Notes under the pieces: generated by a model | Told to the model about the DNA's origin: nothing | Database searches by the model: none | The model's input: the letters and a program-made list of their open reading frames with translations, nothing else | NCBI GenBank assembly: GCA_021154065.1 | Contig: JAJKJG010000191.1 | Span: 1-12,218 of the forward strand | Origin: Methylobacterium sp. | GTDB lineage: Bacteria; Pseudomonadota; Alphaproteobacteria; Rhizobiales; Beijerinckiaceae | Reading direction: 5' to 3' | DNA length: 12,218 nt | In this document: piece by piece, positions 1-7,479 of the stretch | How the letters are laid out: each line of letters opens with the position of its first letter | Numbering within the stretch: the first letter of the stretch is position 1 | Made by a program: the position numbers and the translations under genes

Positions 1-488
1 AGGCCCTTCAGGAGCTGGACGGGATTGGGCGGGCATCCCGGGATGTGAAGGTCGACCGGGATCGCCTCGCCGACGCCGCCGAAGCAGGCATAGCTGCCGC
101 GGAAGATGCCCCCGTCGGCGGCACAATCGCCGACCGCCACCACCCATTTCGGCGCCGGCGTCGCCGCATAGGTGCGCTCGAGCGCCTCGCGCATGTTCTT
201 CGTCACGGGGCCGGTGACGAGCAGCACGTCCGCGTGCCGCGGCGAGGCAACGAAGCGGATGCCGAAGCGCTCGACATCGTAATAGGCGTTGTTGAGCGCA
301 TGCAGCTCGAGCTCGCAGCCGTTGCAGGAGCCGGCGTCGACCGCGCGCATCGACAGGCTGCGGCCGAGGCGCCGGCCTGCCGCGCGCTCGAGCGCCCGGC
401 CGAGCTCCGCGAGCTCCGCGTCGCCGGGCGCCGGCGGCTTCTCGGTCGCCGGGCCGCCGAAGAGGCTGTGGAAGAGGAGCTTGCGCAT
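1..488 (-). CDS. hyfI: HyfI/NuoB-like small subunit of Ehr-type complex, 3' end cut by window edge
   Basis: This is the small electron-transfer subunit of a group 4 hydrogenase/complex I-like complex, which carries the [4Fe-4S] cluster next to the large subunit. The visible 162 residues begin MRKLLFHSLFG, and the ATG lies 6 bases after the hyfG stop, so the two are likely coupled. The cluster ligands are all present: Cys55 and Cys58 in GSCNGCELE (the CxxC spacing of group 4 hydrogenases, not the CC pair of NuoB), Cys122 in VGDCAADGG, and Cys152 in GCPPNP. VTGPVTKNM (91-99) is the usual family motif. The gene leaves the window inside the motif after GCPPNP. The protein is expected to sit on the cytoplasmic side of the membrane arm. 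The family call is secure; the partner and electron donor are unknown. The symbol follows homology to E. coli Hyf. Confidence 0.93.
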   Translation of the reverse strand, partial: MRKLLFHSLFGGPATEKPPAPGDAELAELGRALERAAGRRLGRSLSMRAVDAGSCNGCELELHALNNAYYDVERFGIRFVASPRHADVLLVTGPVTKNMREALERTYAATPAPKWVVAVGDCAADGGIFRGSYACFGGVGEAIPVDLHIPGCPPNPVQLLKG

Positions 489-494
489 TCAGAC

Positions 495-2009
495 CTAGAG
501 GTCATGGCCCGAATAGGAGCAGTTGAAGGATTTGTTGCAGAGCGGGAAATCTGCGACGATGTTGCACTCGATCGCGGCCTCGAGAACCGGCCACTGGAAC
601 CAGGACGGATCGCGCAGATGGCAACGGGCGATCCTGCCGTCGGGATCGAGCCGGAGCCACGCGAAAACGTCGCCGCGGAAGCTCTCGACCACCGCGGCGC
701 CTTCGCGCGGCCGATCAGCTGCCGGGGGCAATTCCATACGGATCGCCCCCGCCGGGAGGTTGTCGAGGATCTGCCCGATCATGGCGACGCTCTGCTCGAC
801 CTCACGGATGCGCACCCAGACACGGGCGTCGACATCGCCCTCGAGGCGGATCGGCGTTTCGAAGCGCAGGCTGTCATAGGGCGGGTAAGGCAGCGCGCGC
901 CGGGCATCGAAGTTGCGCCCCGACCCGCGGCCGACATAACCGCCGCAACCGTATTGCGCGGCGAGCACGGGCGCGAGGACGCCGGTCGCCACCGTGCGGT
1001 CCTGCAGCGACGCCGTGTTGTCGTAGAGGTCGACGAGCGCCGGGAAGGTCGCCTCGATATGGCGCAACAGGTCCCGAAGGGCCTTCCCCCCGGCGGCGTC
1101 GAGGTCGGCGGCGACGCCGCCCGGCACGAGGCGGTCGCGCATGAGGCGGTGGCCGAAGCAGCTGTCTGCGGCTCGCAGCATGCGCTCGCGGAGCATGCCG
1201 CAATGGGCGTGCATCAGCGCGAAGGAGGCGTCGTTGCAGATCGCGCCGATGTCGCCGAAATGGTTCGCGAGCCGCTCCATCTCGGCCATGAGGGCGCGCA
1301 GCCAGACGGCGCGCGCCGGCGGCTCGGTTTCGAGCGCCGCCTCGGCGGCCCTGGCGTAGGCGTAGGCGTAGGCAACGGTGGAGTCTCCCGAGACGCGCCC
1401 GGCAAGGCGCCCGCCTTGCGCGAGGTCGGCGCCCGCCATCAGACCCTCGATGCCCTTGTGCGTATAGCCGAGCCGCGCCTCGAGCCGGACCACGGTCTCG
1501 CCGTTCGCGGTGAAGCGGAAATGGCCGGGCTCGATGATGCCGGCATGCACCGGCCCGACCGGGATCTGATGCAGGCCCGGGCCTTCCGCCCCCAGGAAAG
1601 GATAGGGCGCGCCGTCCGCCAGCGTCGCAACCGCTTGGCCAAGCGGATGCCTCACGCCCCAGCGGTCGTGGTCGAGCCAGCGGCGGGTATCCGGCGCGCT
1701 GATGGGGTGATGTCCGAATAAGTCCGCGATCGCCCGCTCGAGCCGGATCGCCGGCGCATGCCTCGCGCCGACCGACGGGAAGCCGCCGCCGGCGCAGGCC
1801 AGGCTGACGATGCCGGGCGCACCGCCGTGATCGAGCACCGCCATGTGGACTTCGACCCGGTCGCCCCACAGCCCGAACAGCGTCCAGTCGCCGGAAGCGA
1901 GCCGGTCGATCGCCGCTTGCCACGCCGCGCCGTCGACCTCGGCGCGCGGCCACGGCGGGGAAGCTTTTATCGTCCCGGCGGCGAGGAGTGTCTCAATGCG
2001 GGGAGCCAT
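495..2009 (-). CDS. hyfG: HyfG-like large subunit (NuoC-NuoD fusion) lacking NiFe-binding cysteines
   Basis: This 504-residue protein is the catalytic-type large subunit of an Ehr/Hyf complex. Residues 1 to about 125 are a shortened NuoC-like domain (DLFGH 96-100, DTRRWLDHDRW 107-117). The NuoD/hydrogenase large subunit domain follows (GPVHAGIIEPGHFRF 152-166, GYTHKGIEGL 181-190). In HycE/HyfG hydrogenases the first metal motif reads RVCGIC. Here the same place reads RVSGDS (205-210), so both cysteines are serine. The C-terminal DPCxxC motif is replaced by FNCSYSGHDL, and the protein stops there, with no C-terminal tail for a maturation protease to remove. It therefore cannot hold a normal NiFe centre, and H2 chemistry is unlikely. 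From family knowledge it fits the energy-converting-hydrogenase-related (Ehr) class. It lies 6 bases downstream of hyfF. The true reaction is unknown. Confidence 0.92.
   Translation of the reverse strand: MAPRIETLLAAGTIKASPPWPRAEVDGAAWQAAIDRLASGDWTLFGLWGDRVEVHMAVLDHGGAPGIVSLACAGGGFPSVGARHAPAIRLERAIADLFGHHPISAPDTRRWLDHDRWGVRHPLGQAVATLADGAPYPFLGAEGPGLHQIPVGPVHAGIIEPGHFRFTANGETVVRLEARLGYTHKGIEGLMAGADLAQGGRLAGRVSGDSTVAYAYAYARAAEAALETEPPARAVWLRALMAEMERLANHFGDIGAICNDASFALMHAHCGMLRERMLRAADSCFGHRLMRDRLVPGGVAADLDAAGGKALRDLLRHIEATFPALVDLYDNTASLQDRTVATGVLAPVLAAQYGCGGYVGRGSGRNFDARRALPYPPYDSLRFETPIRLEGDVDARVWVRIREVEQSVAMIGQILDNLPAGAIRMELPPAADRPREGAAVVESFRGDVFAWLRLDPDGRIARCHLRDPSWFQWPVLEAAIECNIVADFPLCNKSFNCSYSGHDL
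1353..1370 (-). repeat. Three perfect GGCGTA hexamers inside hyfG
   Basis: Three exact tandem copies of a six-base unit encode the alternating Ala-Tyr run AYAYAYA (residues 213-219) of the large subunit. The run directly follows the degenerate RVSGDS site. Because the unit is two codons long, gain or loss of a copy would keep the frame. The repeat is visible in the sequence; any functional role is unknown. Confidence 0.85.
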
Positions 2010-2015
2010 CGGCGC

Positions 2016-3464
2016 CTACCCGAGAAGCGCGGCGACGTGCTGGAACCACGCCACGAGCGGCGGCGGAAGATAGATCCCGGCGGTGCAGACGAGCCCGAGA
2101 TGGGTAAACATTGGCACGTAGGACGCCTCGACCGGTGCCGTGCTCCCGGCCGGCTCGCCGAAGGCGAGGCCGCCGAGCCTCAGGAGCAGCGCGCCGAAGG
2201 CGACGAGGAGACCGAGGACGAGCGGGATCGCGAGCCAAGGCTGGCGCGCGAAGGTCGAGCTCACGACCAGGAACTCGCTCATGAAGATACCGAGCGGCGG
2301 CAGCCCGGCAATTGCGACGACACCGAGGACGAGACCCCAGCCGAGCACCGGGTGCGTGACCGTGAGCCCGCGTATCTCGGCGATTTTCTGCGTCCCCTTC
2401 ACCTGCGCGATATGTCCGACCGCGAAGAAGATCGCCGATTTGGTCAGGCTGTGCATGGTCATGTGCAGCAGCCCGGCGAAATTTGCGAGCGGCCCGCCCA
2501 TGCCAAAGGCAAAGGCGATGATGCCCATGTGCTCGATCGACGAATAGGCGAACATCCGTTTGATGTCGCGGCGGCGGTAGAGCATGAAGGCCGCGAAGAC
2601 GAGCGAGGTCAGGCCCAAGGTGACGAGCAGCGGCCCGGGTGCGATCGCCTGAGGCGTCGCGGCGAGGAGGATCTTGAAGCGCAGGAGCGCGTACAGCGCG
2701 ACGTTGAGGAGAAGCCCCGAGAGCACCGCCGAGATCGGCGTCGGGCCCTCGGCATGCGCATCCGGCAGCCAGGCGTGCAGCGGTGCGAGGCCGACCTTGG
2801 TCCCGTATCCGAGCAGCAGGAAGATGAAGGCGAGGTTCAGGAGCGCCGGGTCGAAGCCAGAGGCGTTGGCGACCAGGATCGTCCAGGTCATCGCGTCGAC
2901 GCCTTCGCCGACGACCGGACGGGCCGCCATATAGACGAGGATCGTTCCGAACAGCGCGAGCGCGATCCCGACGCTGCCGAGGATGAAGTATTTCCAGGCC
3001 GCCTCGAGCGCCTCCGAGGTCCGATAGATGCCGACCATGAGAACGGTCGTCAGCGTCGCGAGCTCGACTGCGACCCACATCAGCCCAATCGAGTTCGCCA
3101 CGAGCGCGAGGTTCATGCCGAACATCATCGTCTGGTACATGGCGTGGTAGAAGCGCAGATAGGTCGGCGTCAGCCGCCCGATTTCGATCTCGTGCGCGAT
3201 GTAGCTGGCGCTGAACACGCTGGTGGTGAAGCCGACGAACGTGTTGAGCACGATGAATACGACATTGAGGTCGTCGACATGGAGATACTGCCCGGGGGCC
3301 GGCCGCTCGAAGAACAGCAGCACCGCCGCGCCAAGCGTGACGAGGCTTGCGACGACGTTGAGCCGCGCCGAAAGCACATAGCCGGGCAGGACGATCAGGA
3401 TGGTCGCCGCCGCGATCGGCACCAGCAGAACCGCGCCGAGCGCGTCGAGGCCGAGGAAGCTCAT
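2016..3464 (-). CDS. hyfF: HyfF-like antiporter-type membrane subunit (NuoN/NuoM family)
   Basis: This 482-residue polytopic membrane protein belongs to the proton-pumping, antiporter-like family PF00361 and forms part of the membrane arm of the complex. The key ion-path residues of the family are visible: Glu134 in MWVAVELATL (129-138), Lys223 in GTKVGLAPLHAWLPDAHAEG (221-240), Lys342 in SLTKSAIFFAVGH (339-351), and Glu397 in MSEF (395-398). The length is close to other HyfF proteins. The ATG overlaps the end of hyfE by four bases (ATGA), and the stop lies 6 bases before hyfG. No hyfD homologue is present, so HyfF and HyfB are the only two antiporter-like subunits in the window. The family is very clear; separating HyfF from HyfD rests on gene order and sequence feel. 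Confidence 0.9.
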   Translation of the reverse strand: MSFLGLDALGAVLLVPIAAATILIVLPGYVLSARLNVVASLVTLGAAVLLFFERPAPGQYLHVDDLNVVFIVLNTFVGFTTSVFSASYIAHEIEIGRLTPTYLRFYHAMYQTMMFGMNLALVANSIGLMWVAVELATLTTVLMVGIYRTSEALEAAWKYFILGSVGIALALFGTILVYMAARPVVGEGVDAMTWTILVANASGFDPALLNLAFIFLLLGYGTKVGLAPLHAWLPDAHAEGPTPISAVLSGLLLNVALYALLRFKILLAATPQAIAPGPLLVTLGLTSLVFAAFMLYRRRDIKRMFAYSSIEHMGIIAFAFGMGGPLANFAGLLHMTMHSLTKSAIFFAVGHIAQVKGTQKIAEIRGLTVTHPVLGWGLVLGVVAIAGLPPLGIFMSEFLVVSSTFARQPWLAIPLVLGLLVAFGALLLRLGGLAFGEPAGSTAPVEASYVPMFTHLGLVCTAGIYLPPPLVAWFQHVAALLG

Positions 3465-4123
3465 CGCCGCTCGCCCCGGAAGCGGTCGAGCGCATGCACG
3501 TCGACGGTGTCGAAGCGCTCGCGGATGCGAAACAGGAAGATGCCGATGACGATGAAGGCGATCAGGATCGAGAACGCGACGCTGATCTCGACGACGAGCG
3601 GCATGCCCTTGGCGCCGGTTGCCGCGAGGATGAGGCCGTTCTCGAGCGACATGAAGCCGACCACCTGGCTCACGGCGTTGCGGCGCGTCACCATCATGAG
3701 CAGGCCGAGCAGCACCACGGCGAGCGCGAAGGCGAGGTCCTCGCGGGCGAGCGGGTCGGCGCCCGGGGTGACGCGCAGCATCACCACCATCGAGAGCGCG
3801 ACGAGCCCTATGCCGGCAAGCATCGTCGCTCCGATGCCCACCACGGTCTCGACTTCGCGGTGGATGCCGAGGCGGACCACCATGCGATGGAGCGCGAGCG
3901 GGACGACGATGGCCTTAAAGACGAGGGCGATCGCCGCCGTGACGTAGAGATGGGGCGCGTGCTGCACGTTCGCCTGCCAGGCGACCGAGAGCGTCAGCAC
4001 GAGGGCGTGGATCGCGAAGATGTTCAGGAGGGCATAGAGCCGGTCCTGATACAGCATCGTGAAGCTGACGAGGACGAGCCCGCCGGCGAGGAGGTGGGCG
4101 AGGTCGAAGGCGAAACGATCCAT
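3461..4123 (-). CDS. hyfE: HyfE-like membrane subunit (NuoK-like C-terminal half)
   Basis: This 220-residue integral membrane protein is a typical HyfE. The N-terminal part has three or four hydrophobic helices, including 10-22, 33-48 and 60-78. The C-terminal part resembles NuoK, with GFMSLENGLILAATGAKGMP (156-175) carrying Glu161, and Glu179 in VVEI. Such membrane glutamates lie on the proposed proton path in complex I relatives. The protein ends in a charged cytoplasmic tail (RERF...RGERR). The ATG is one base after the hyfC stop, and the stop overlaps the hyfF start by four bases, so translation is probably coupled on both sides. It would link the large antiporter subunits to the HyfC helix bundle. 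Confidence 0.9.
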   Translation of the reverse strand: MDRFAFDLAHLLAGGLVLVSFTMLYQDRLYALLNIFAIHALVLTLSVAWQANVQHAPHLYVTAAIALVFKAIVVPLALHRMVVRLGIHREVETVVGIGATMLAGIGLVALSMVVMLRVTPGADPLAREDLAFALAVVLLGLLMMVTRRNAVSQVVGFMSLENGLILAATGAKGMPLVVEISVAFSILIAFIVIGIFLFRIRERFDTVDVHALDRFRGERR

Positions 4124-4124
4124 G

Positions 4125-5081
4125 TCAGAAGCTTCGCGAGACGAACAGCAGCAGGGTCGCGAGGAGGCCGAGCATCAGCGCCGCGCCGAGAAATTCCGGC
4201 ACGCGGAAGACGCGCATCTTGGCGATTGAGGTTTCGAAGAAAGCGAGGGCGAAACCCGCCGCGCCGAGCTTGAGCACATAGGCCGCCGCGCCGGCCGCGT
4301 AGGCACCGAGGTGGCGCCCTTCCGGGGCGAGGCCCCACGGCATGAACACGCAGGCGATGAGGGAGATGTAGAGCAGGAGCTTGAGCGCCGCCGCGATCTC
4401 GATCATCGCGAGGTGGCGGCCGGAATACTCGAGCACCATCGCCTCGTGGACCATCGTCAGCTCGAGATGGGTCGTGGGGTTGTCGACCGGGATGCGGGCG
4501 TTCTCGGCGATGCCAACGATGATAAGGGCGACGAGGCCGAGCCCGAGCGAGACGCGCAGGCCGACCTGCGGCGACAGCATGTAGGCGGCAACCGTCGAGA
4601 GCTGGGTCGAGCCCGCAACGAGCGCAAGCGTGAACACGATCATCAGCATGGCGGGCTCGGCGAGCGATGCAATCATCACCTCGCGGCTCGAGCCGATGCC
4701 GCCGAAGCTCGTGCCGACGTCGAGCCCGGCGAGCGCGGTGAAGAAGCGCGCCCCCGCCAGAAGGGCGATGATGGCGATGAGGTCCGCGGACCAGCTGAAG
4801 AGGAGGCCGGTCGCGAAGGTCGGCACGAGCGCCGCCGCGACCCAGGTCGTCGCGAAGATGACATAGGGCGCGACGCGGAACAGCCAGGAGGCGTTGTGGG
4901 CGATCACCACCTCCTTGCGCAGCAGCCGGGCGAGATCGCGGTAGGGCTGGAACACGGATGCGCCGCGGTGCTGGGTCAGCCGGGCCTTCGCCTTGCGCAC
5001 GACGCCGGTCAGAAGCGGGGCGAGCGCGATCACGAGCGTCATCTGCGCGAACTGCACGAGCAGATCGATGATCACGACCAT
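4125..5081 (-). CDS. hyfC: HyfC-like membrane anchor subunit (NuoH family)
   Basis: This 318-residue NuoH/HycD-family protein is the membrane subunit that docks the soluble large/small subunit pair. Family landmarks are clear: TQHRGASVFQPYRDLARLLRK (36-56), GIGSSREVM (128-136), ENARIPVDNPTTHLELTMVH (193-212), HEAMVLEYSGRH (212-223), and FRVPEFLG near the end (292-299). Glu193 and Glu213 are the usual acidic residues at the membrane entry site. The same frame stays open upstream to about 5993, but that stretch is the shadow of hyfB. The start at 5081 (MVVIIDLLVQFAQ) gives the normal family N-terminus and length. It overlaps the hyfB stop by ten bases. The gene is intact and confidently assigned. 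Confidence 0.92.
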   Translation of the reverse strand: MVVIIDLLVQFAQMTLVIALAPLLTGVVRKAKARLTQHRGASVFQPYRDLARLLRKEVVIAHNASWLFRVAPYVIFATTWVAAALVPTFATGLLFSWSADLIAIIALLAGARFFTALAGLDVGTSFGGIGSSREVMIASLAEPAMLMIVFTLALVAGSTQLSTVAAYMLSPQVGLRVSLGLGLVALIIVGIAENARIPVDNPTTHLELTMVHEAMVLEYSGRHLAMIEIAAALKLLLYISLIACVFMPWGLAPEGRHLGAYAAGAAAYVLKLGAAGFALAFFETSIAKMRVFRVPEFLGAALMLGLLATLLLFVSRSF

Positions 5082-7069
5082 GCCGCCAGCACCAGGAGCA
5101 AGGAAACGAGGGCGCCGAAGACGAGCGCGAGATAGCGCCGGATGGTCAGGAACTGCAGATTGTTCAGGAGGCCGGCGGCAGCGTCGATCCCGCGCACGAT
5201 CGGCAGGTAGAGGGTCTCCCAGATAAGGTCGCGGAATTCGGCGGCGAAGAGCGCGGGGCGGAGCGATCCCGGCGGCGGCATCTCGACCGTATCCCGGGCG
5301 AGGAAGCCGACATTGGCGAAGACCCGGCGAAGCGGCTGGGCGAAGCTGCTTGCGCTGTATTGCGTCCCCGGCGTCGCATCCGGGAAGCCGCAGTCCCACG
5401 GGTCCGACCGGCGCAACGCATGCGAGGCGAGGCGGTGGATGGCGAAGGCGCTGAGCCACGCCGACGACGCGATGAAGAGGAAGACGAGGAGGCCGTTGTA
5501 GGAGCTGCGGCTCTCGGCTACCGGCACGATGGTGAGCCATGGCAGCTCGGTCTGTCGCGGCATGCGCGCGCCGGCGAGCTGTCCGACGGAGGGCGCAAGG
5601 AAATCGATCAGCAGACCCGGCAGGATGCCGGCGAGAAGGCACAGGACGGCGAGAATCGTCATCGCGGCGAGCGAGAATCGGTCGACCTCGCGCGCAGCCG
5701 CGGCGGCCGCGCCGCGCGGGCGGCCGAGGAAGGTCAAGCCGAAGGCGCGCACGAAGCACGCTCCGGCGAGCGCCGCCGCCAGCGCCAAGAGCGCGCCCAC
5801 GGCCGGGATCATGAGCTTGAGGCCCCATTGCGGGATCTGCGGGCTGAGCAGCACCGCCTGGAAGGTCAGCCACTCGGAGACGAAGCCGTTGAAAGGCGGA
5901 AGCGCCGAGATTGCTGCCGCGCCGACGAGGAAGCCAAGGCTCGTCGCCGGCATGGGGTGGATGAGCCCGCCGAGGCGGTCGAGGTCGCGGCACCCGGTCG
6001 CGGTCAGCACCGCGCCGGCACCGAAGAACAGGAGGCTCTTGAACAGCGCGTGGTTGACGACGTGCATCAGCGCGGCGGTGAGCGCCAGCGCCGCGGCCGA
6101 GTCAAGCCGGTTGGCCCGGAAGGCGAGCGCCAGCCCAAGTCCGACGAAGACGATGCCGATGTTCTCGATGGTGCTGTAGGCGAGGAGCTTCTTGAGATCC
6201 TGCTCCATCACGGCATAGAGCACGCCGATGAGCGCCGTGCCGCCGCCGATGGCGAGCACGACCATGGCCCACCACCATTCCGGCTCGCCGAGGAGGCCGA
6301 ACACGATCCGCACAAAGCCGTAGATCGCGACCTTGGTCATGACGCCGCTCATCAGCGCCGAGACGTGGCTCGGCGCCGCCGGGTGCGCGAGCGGCAGCCA
6401 GACGTGCAGCGGCACGAGGCCGGCCTTCGATCCGGCGCCGAGGAGAACAAGCACCAGGATCAGCCCGGCGAGCGGCCGCGCCTGCCGTCCGGCCTCGATG
6501 TCGGCGAAGGCGTAGCCCCCGTCCGGCCCGGCAAGGAGCGCGAAGGCGAGAAGGAGACACAAGGTCCCGAAGCTCGCCATGACGAGGTAGACGTAGCCGG
6601 CGCGCAAGTTCTCCGGCTTCTCGTGATGCGCCATGACGAGCGCCCAGGAGGTGAGCGACATGAACTCCCAGGCGAAGAGGAAGGTGAAGGCGTCGTCGGC
6701 GAGGACGACGAGGTTCATCCCGGCGAGGAACGCCGGGAAGAACGGCAGGACGCGCATCGGCGCCGGTTCGTGCTCGCCATGGCCGAGCGCATAGAGGCTC
6801 GCCGCGGCGCCGCCGAGATTGACGACAGCGAGAAAAGCGGCCGCGAGCGGATCGAGGCGGAAGTTCGCGCCGATCCAGGGCAGGCCGAGCGGCAGTGCGA
6901 GCCTTTCGGGCGCTGCCTGCATCTGCGCAAGCATTGCGCCGAGCGCAACGAGCGACACCGCGAGGCAGGCACCGTAAACGAGCCGCGAGCCCGGCGGCCG
7001 GCCGCCGGCGAAAAGCGACAGGCCGGCGACGGCGATGAGGGCCGCGACGCAGCCGAGGGCCAGCGTCAC
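5072..7069 (-). CDS. hyfB: HyfB-like large antiporter-type membrane subunit (NuoL family)
   Basis: This 665-residue polytopic protein is of the NuoL/HycC/HyfB type, the largest proton-pumping-like subunit of the complex. Visible landmarks are Glu135 in LFAWEFMSLTSW (131-142), Lys215 in GAGSKAGLVPLHVWLPLAHP (211-230), Lys246 in GVMTKVAIYGFVR (242-254), Lys344 in NHALFKSLLFFGAGAV (339-354), and SALPPFNGFVSEW (388-400). The C-terminal part carries the typical HyfB segment SDPWDCGFPDATPGTQYSAS (555-574). The GTG start at 7069 overlaps the stop of the XRE gene (GTGA). That GTG sits inside an exact GGAGGTGA Shine-Dalgarno sequence at 7066-7073, leaving no spacer, so translation may really begin at the CTG codon at 7063 (third codon). 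Family and function are secure; the exact start is not. Confidence 0.92.
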   Translation of the reverse strand: MTLALGCVAALIAVAGLSLFAGGRPPGSRLVYGACLAVSLVALGAMLAQMQAAPERLALPLGLPWIGANFRLDPLAAAFLAVVNLGGAAASLYALGHGEHEPAPMRVLPFFPAFLAGMNLVVLADDAFTFLFAWEFMSLTSWALVMAHHEKPENLRAGYVYLVMASFGTLCLLLAFALLAGPDGGYAFADIEAGRQARPLAGLILVLVLLGAGSKAGLVPLHVWLPLAHPAAPSHVSALMSGVMTKVAIYGFVRIVFGLLGEPEWWWAMVVLAIGGGTALIGVLYAVMEQDLKKLLAYSTIENIGIVFVGLGLALAFRANRLDSAAALALTAALMHVVNHALFKSLLFFGAGAVLTATGCRDLDRLGGLIHPMPATSLGFLVGAAAISALPPFNGFVSEWLTFQAVLLSPQIPQWGLKLMIPAVGALLALAAALAGACFVRAFGLTFLGRPRGAAAAAAREVDRFSLAAMTILAVLCLLAGILPGLLIDFLAPSVGQLAGARMPRQTELPWLTIVPVAESRSSYNGLLVFLFIASSAWLSAFAIHRLASHALRRSDPWDCGFPDATPGTQYSASSFAQPLRRVFANVGFLARDTVEMPPPGSLRPALFAAEFRDLIWETLYLPIVRGIDAAAGLLNNLQFLTIRRYLALVFGALVSLLLVLAAWS

Positions 7070-7347
7070 CTCCCGCGCCTCTGCCGGGACTCGCTCCGGC
7101 GGTTACCCATGAGGCGGACGCCGCGTCCGCCGCCCTCGCTGACGGCGTCATCGCCGATGAGCTCGACGCCAACACCGGCGAGCGCAGCAACGAGCTTCAT
7201 GAGCGAGTCGACGTTGCCGCGGATCACGTCCTCGCTCGCCTCCATACGCTGGATCGTCGGCACGGACAGGCCCGACAGCTCGGCGAGCTTTCGCTGGTCG
7301 ATACGCAGGAGGGCACGCGCCGCCCGCAATTGAGCTGAAGTGATCAC
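7066..7347 (-). CDS. XRE-family helix-turn-helix regulator heading the operon
   Basis: This is a 93-residue small DNA-binding protein. Residues 4-58 form an XRE/Cro-type domain (SAQLRAARALLRIDQRKLAE), with the helix-turn-helix at about 17-37 (AELSGLSVPTIQRMEAS). The C-terminal tail is basic (RRSESRQRRGR) and probably disordered. Stand-alone regulators of this size beginning MITxxQxRAAR are common in Hyphomicrobiales. The start is GTG at 7347, with GGGG five bases upstream as a modest ribosome site. The stop overlaps the hyfB start, so it is the first gene of the Ehr operon and is likely to regulate its own promoter and hence the complex. No ligand domain is visible. The signal it senses is unknown. 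Confidence 0.85.
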   Translation of the reverse strand: MITSAQLRAARALLRIDQRKLAELSGLSVPTIQRMEASEDVIRGNVDSLMKLVAALAGVGVELIGDDAVSEGGGRGVRLMGNRRSESRQRRGR

Positions 7348-7416
7348 CTGTACCCCGCGGCTTCTCAGGCGACGTGCTTGCCTTTTGCAATTTCATAGTT
7401 CGGTATTGATGTGCTA

Positions 7417-7444
7417 CGTATCAGCAGCGTGAATGAGCTGTCAA
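7417..7444 (-). promoter_or_regulatory. Candidate sigma70 promoter of the XRE-hyf operon
   Basis: On the minus strand a perfect -35 TTGACA (7444-7439) is followed after 16 bases by GATACG (7422-7417, three of six matches to TATAAT). The predicted transcript would start near 7410, about 63 bases before the regulator's GTG. A loose inverted repeat, TGAT-N9-ATCA at 7407-7423, overlaps the -10 and could be an operator for the XRE protein, but its arms are only four bases. The elements are visible in the sequence; the activity is inferred. Confidence 0.45.
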
Positions 7445-7479
7445 CGTCTCGGGGTGCTCTCATGTGATGCGGCGCCTCC

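Noticed and set aside
45..1721. Long plus-strand open frame opposite hyfI and hyfG
   Set aside because: It is arginine-, alanine- and glutamate-rich, without any family motif, and lies antisense to two well-conserved genes. High GC content explains such open antisense frames.
1758..3947. 729-residue plus-strand open frame opposite hyfG, hyfF and hyfE
   Set aside because: It is low-complexity and charged, has no domain features, and is antisense to conserved membrane protein genes.
5082..5993. Upstream extension of the hyfC frame
   Set aside because: The first 304 residues are an out-of-frame reading of hyfB, Arg- and Pro-rich. NuoH-family similarity begins at the ATG at 5081.
5360..7333. 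657-residue plus-strand open frame opposite hyfB and the XRE gene
   Set aside because: It shows the same antisense composition, rich in Arg, Glu and His, and covers genes with clear family motifs.
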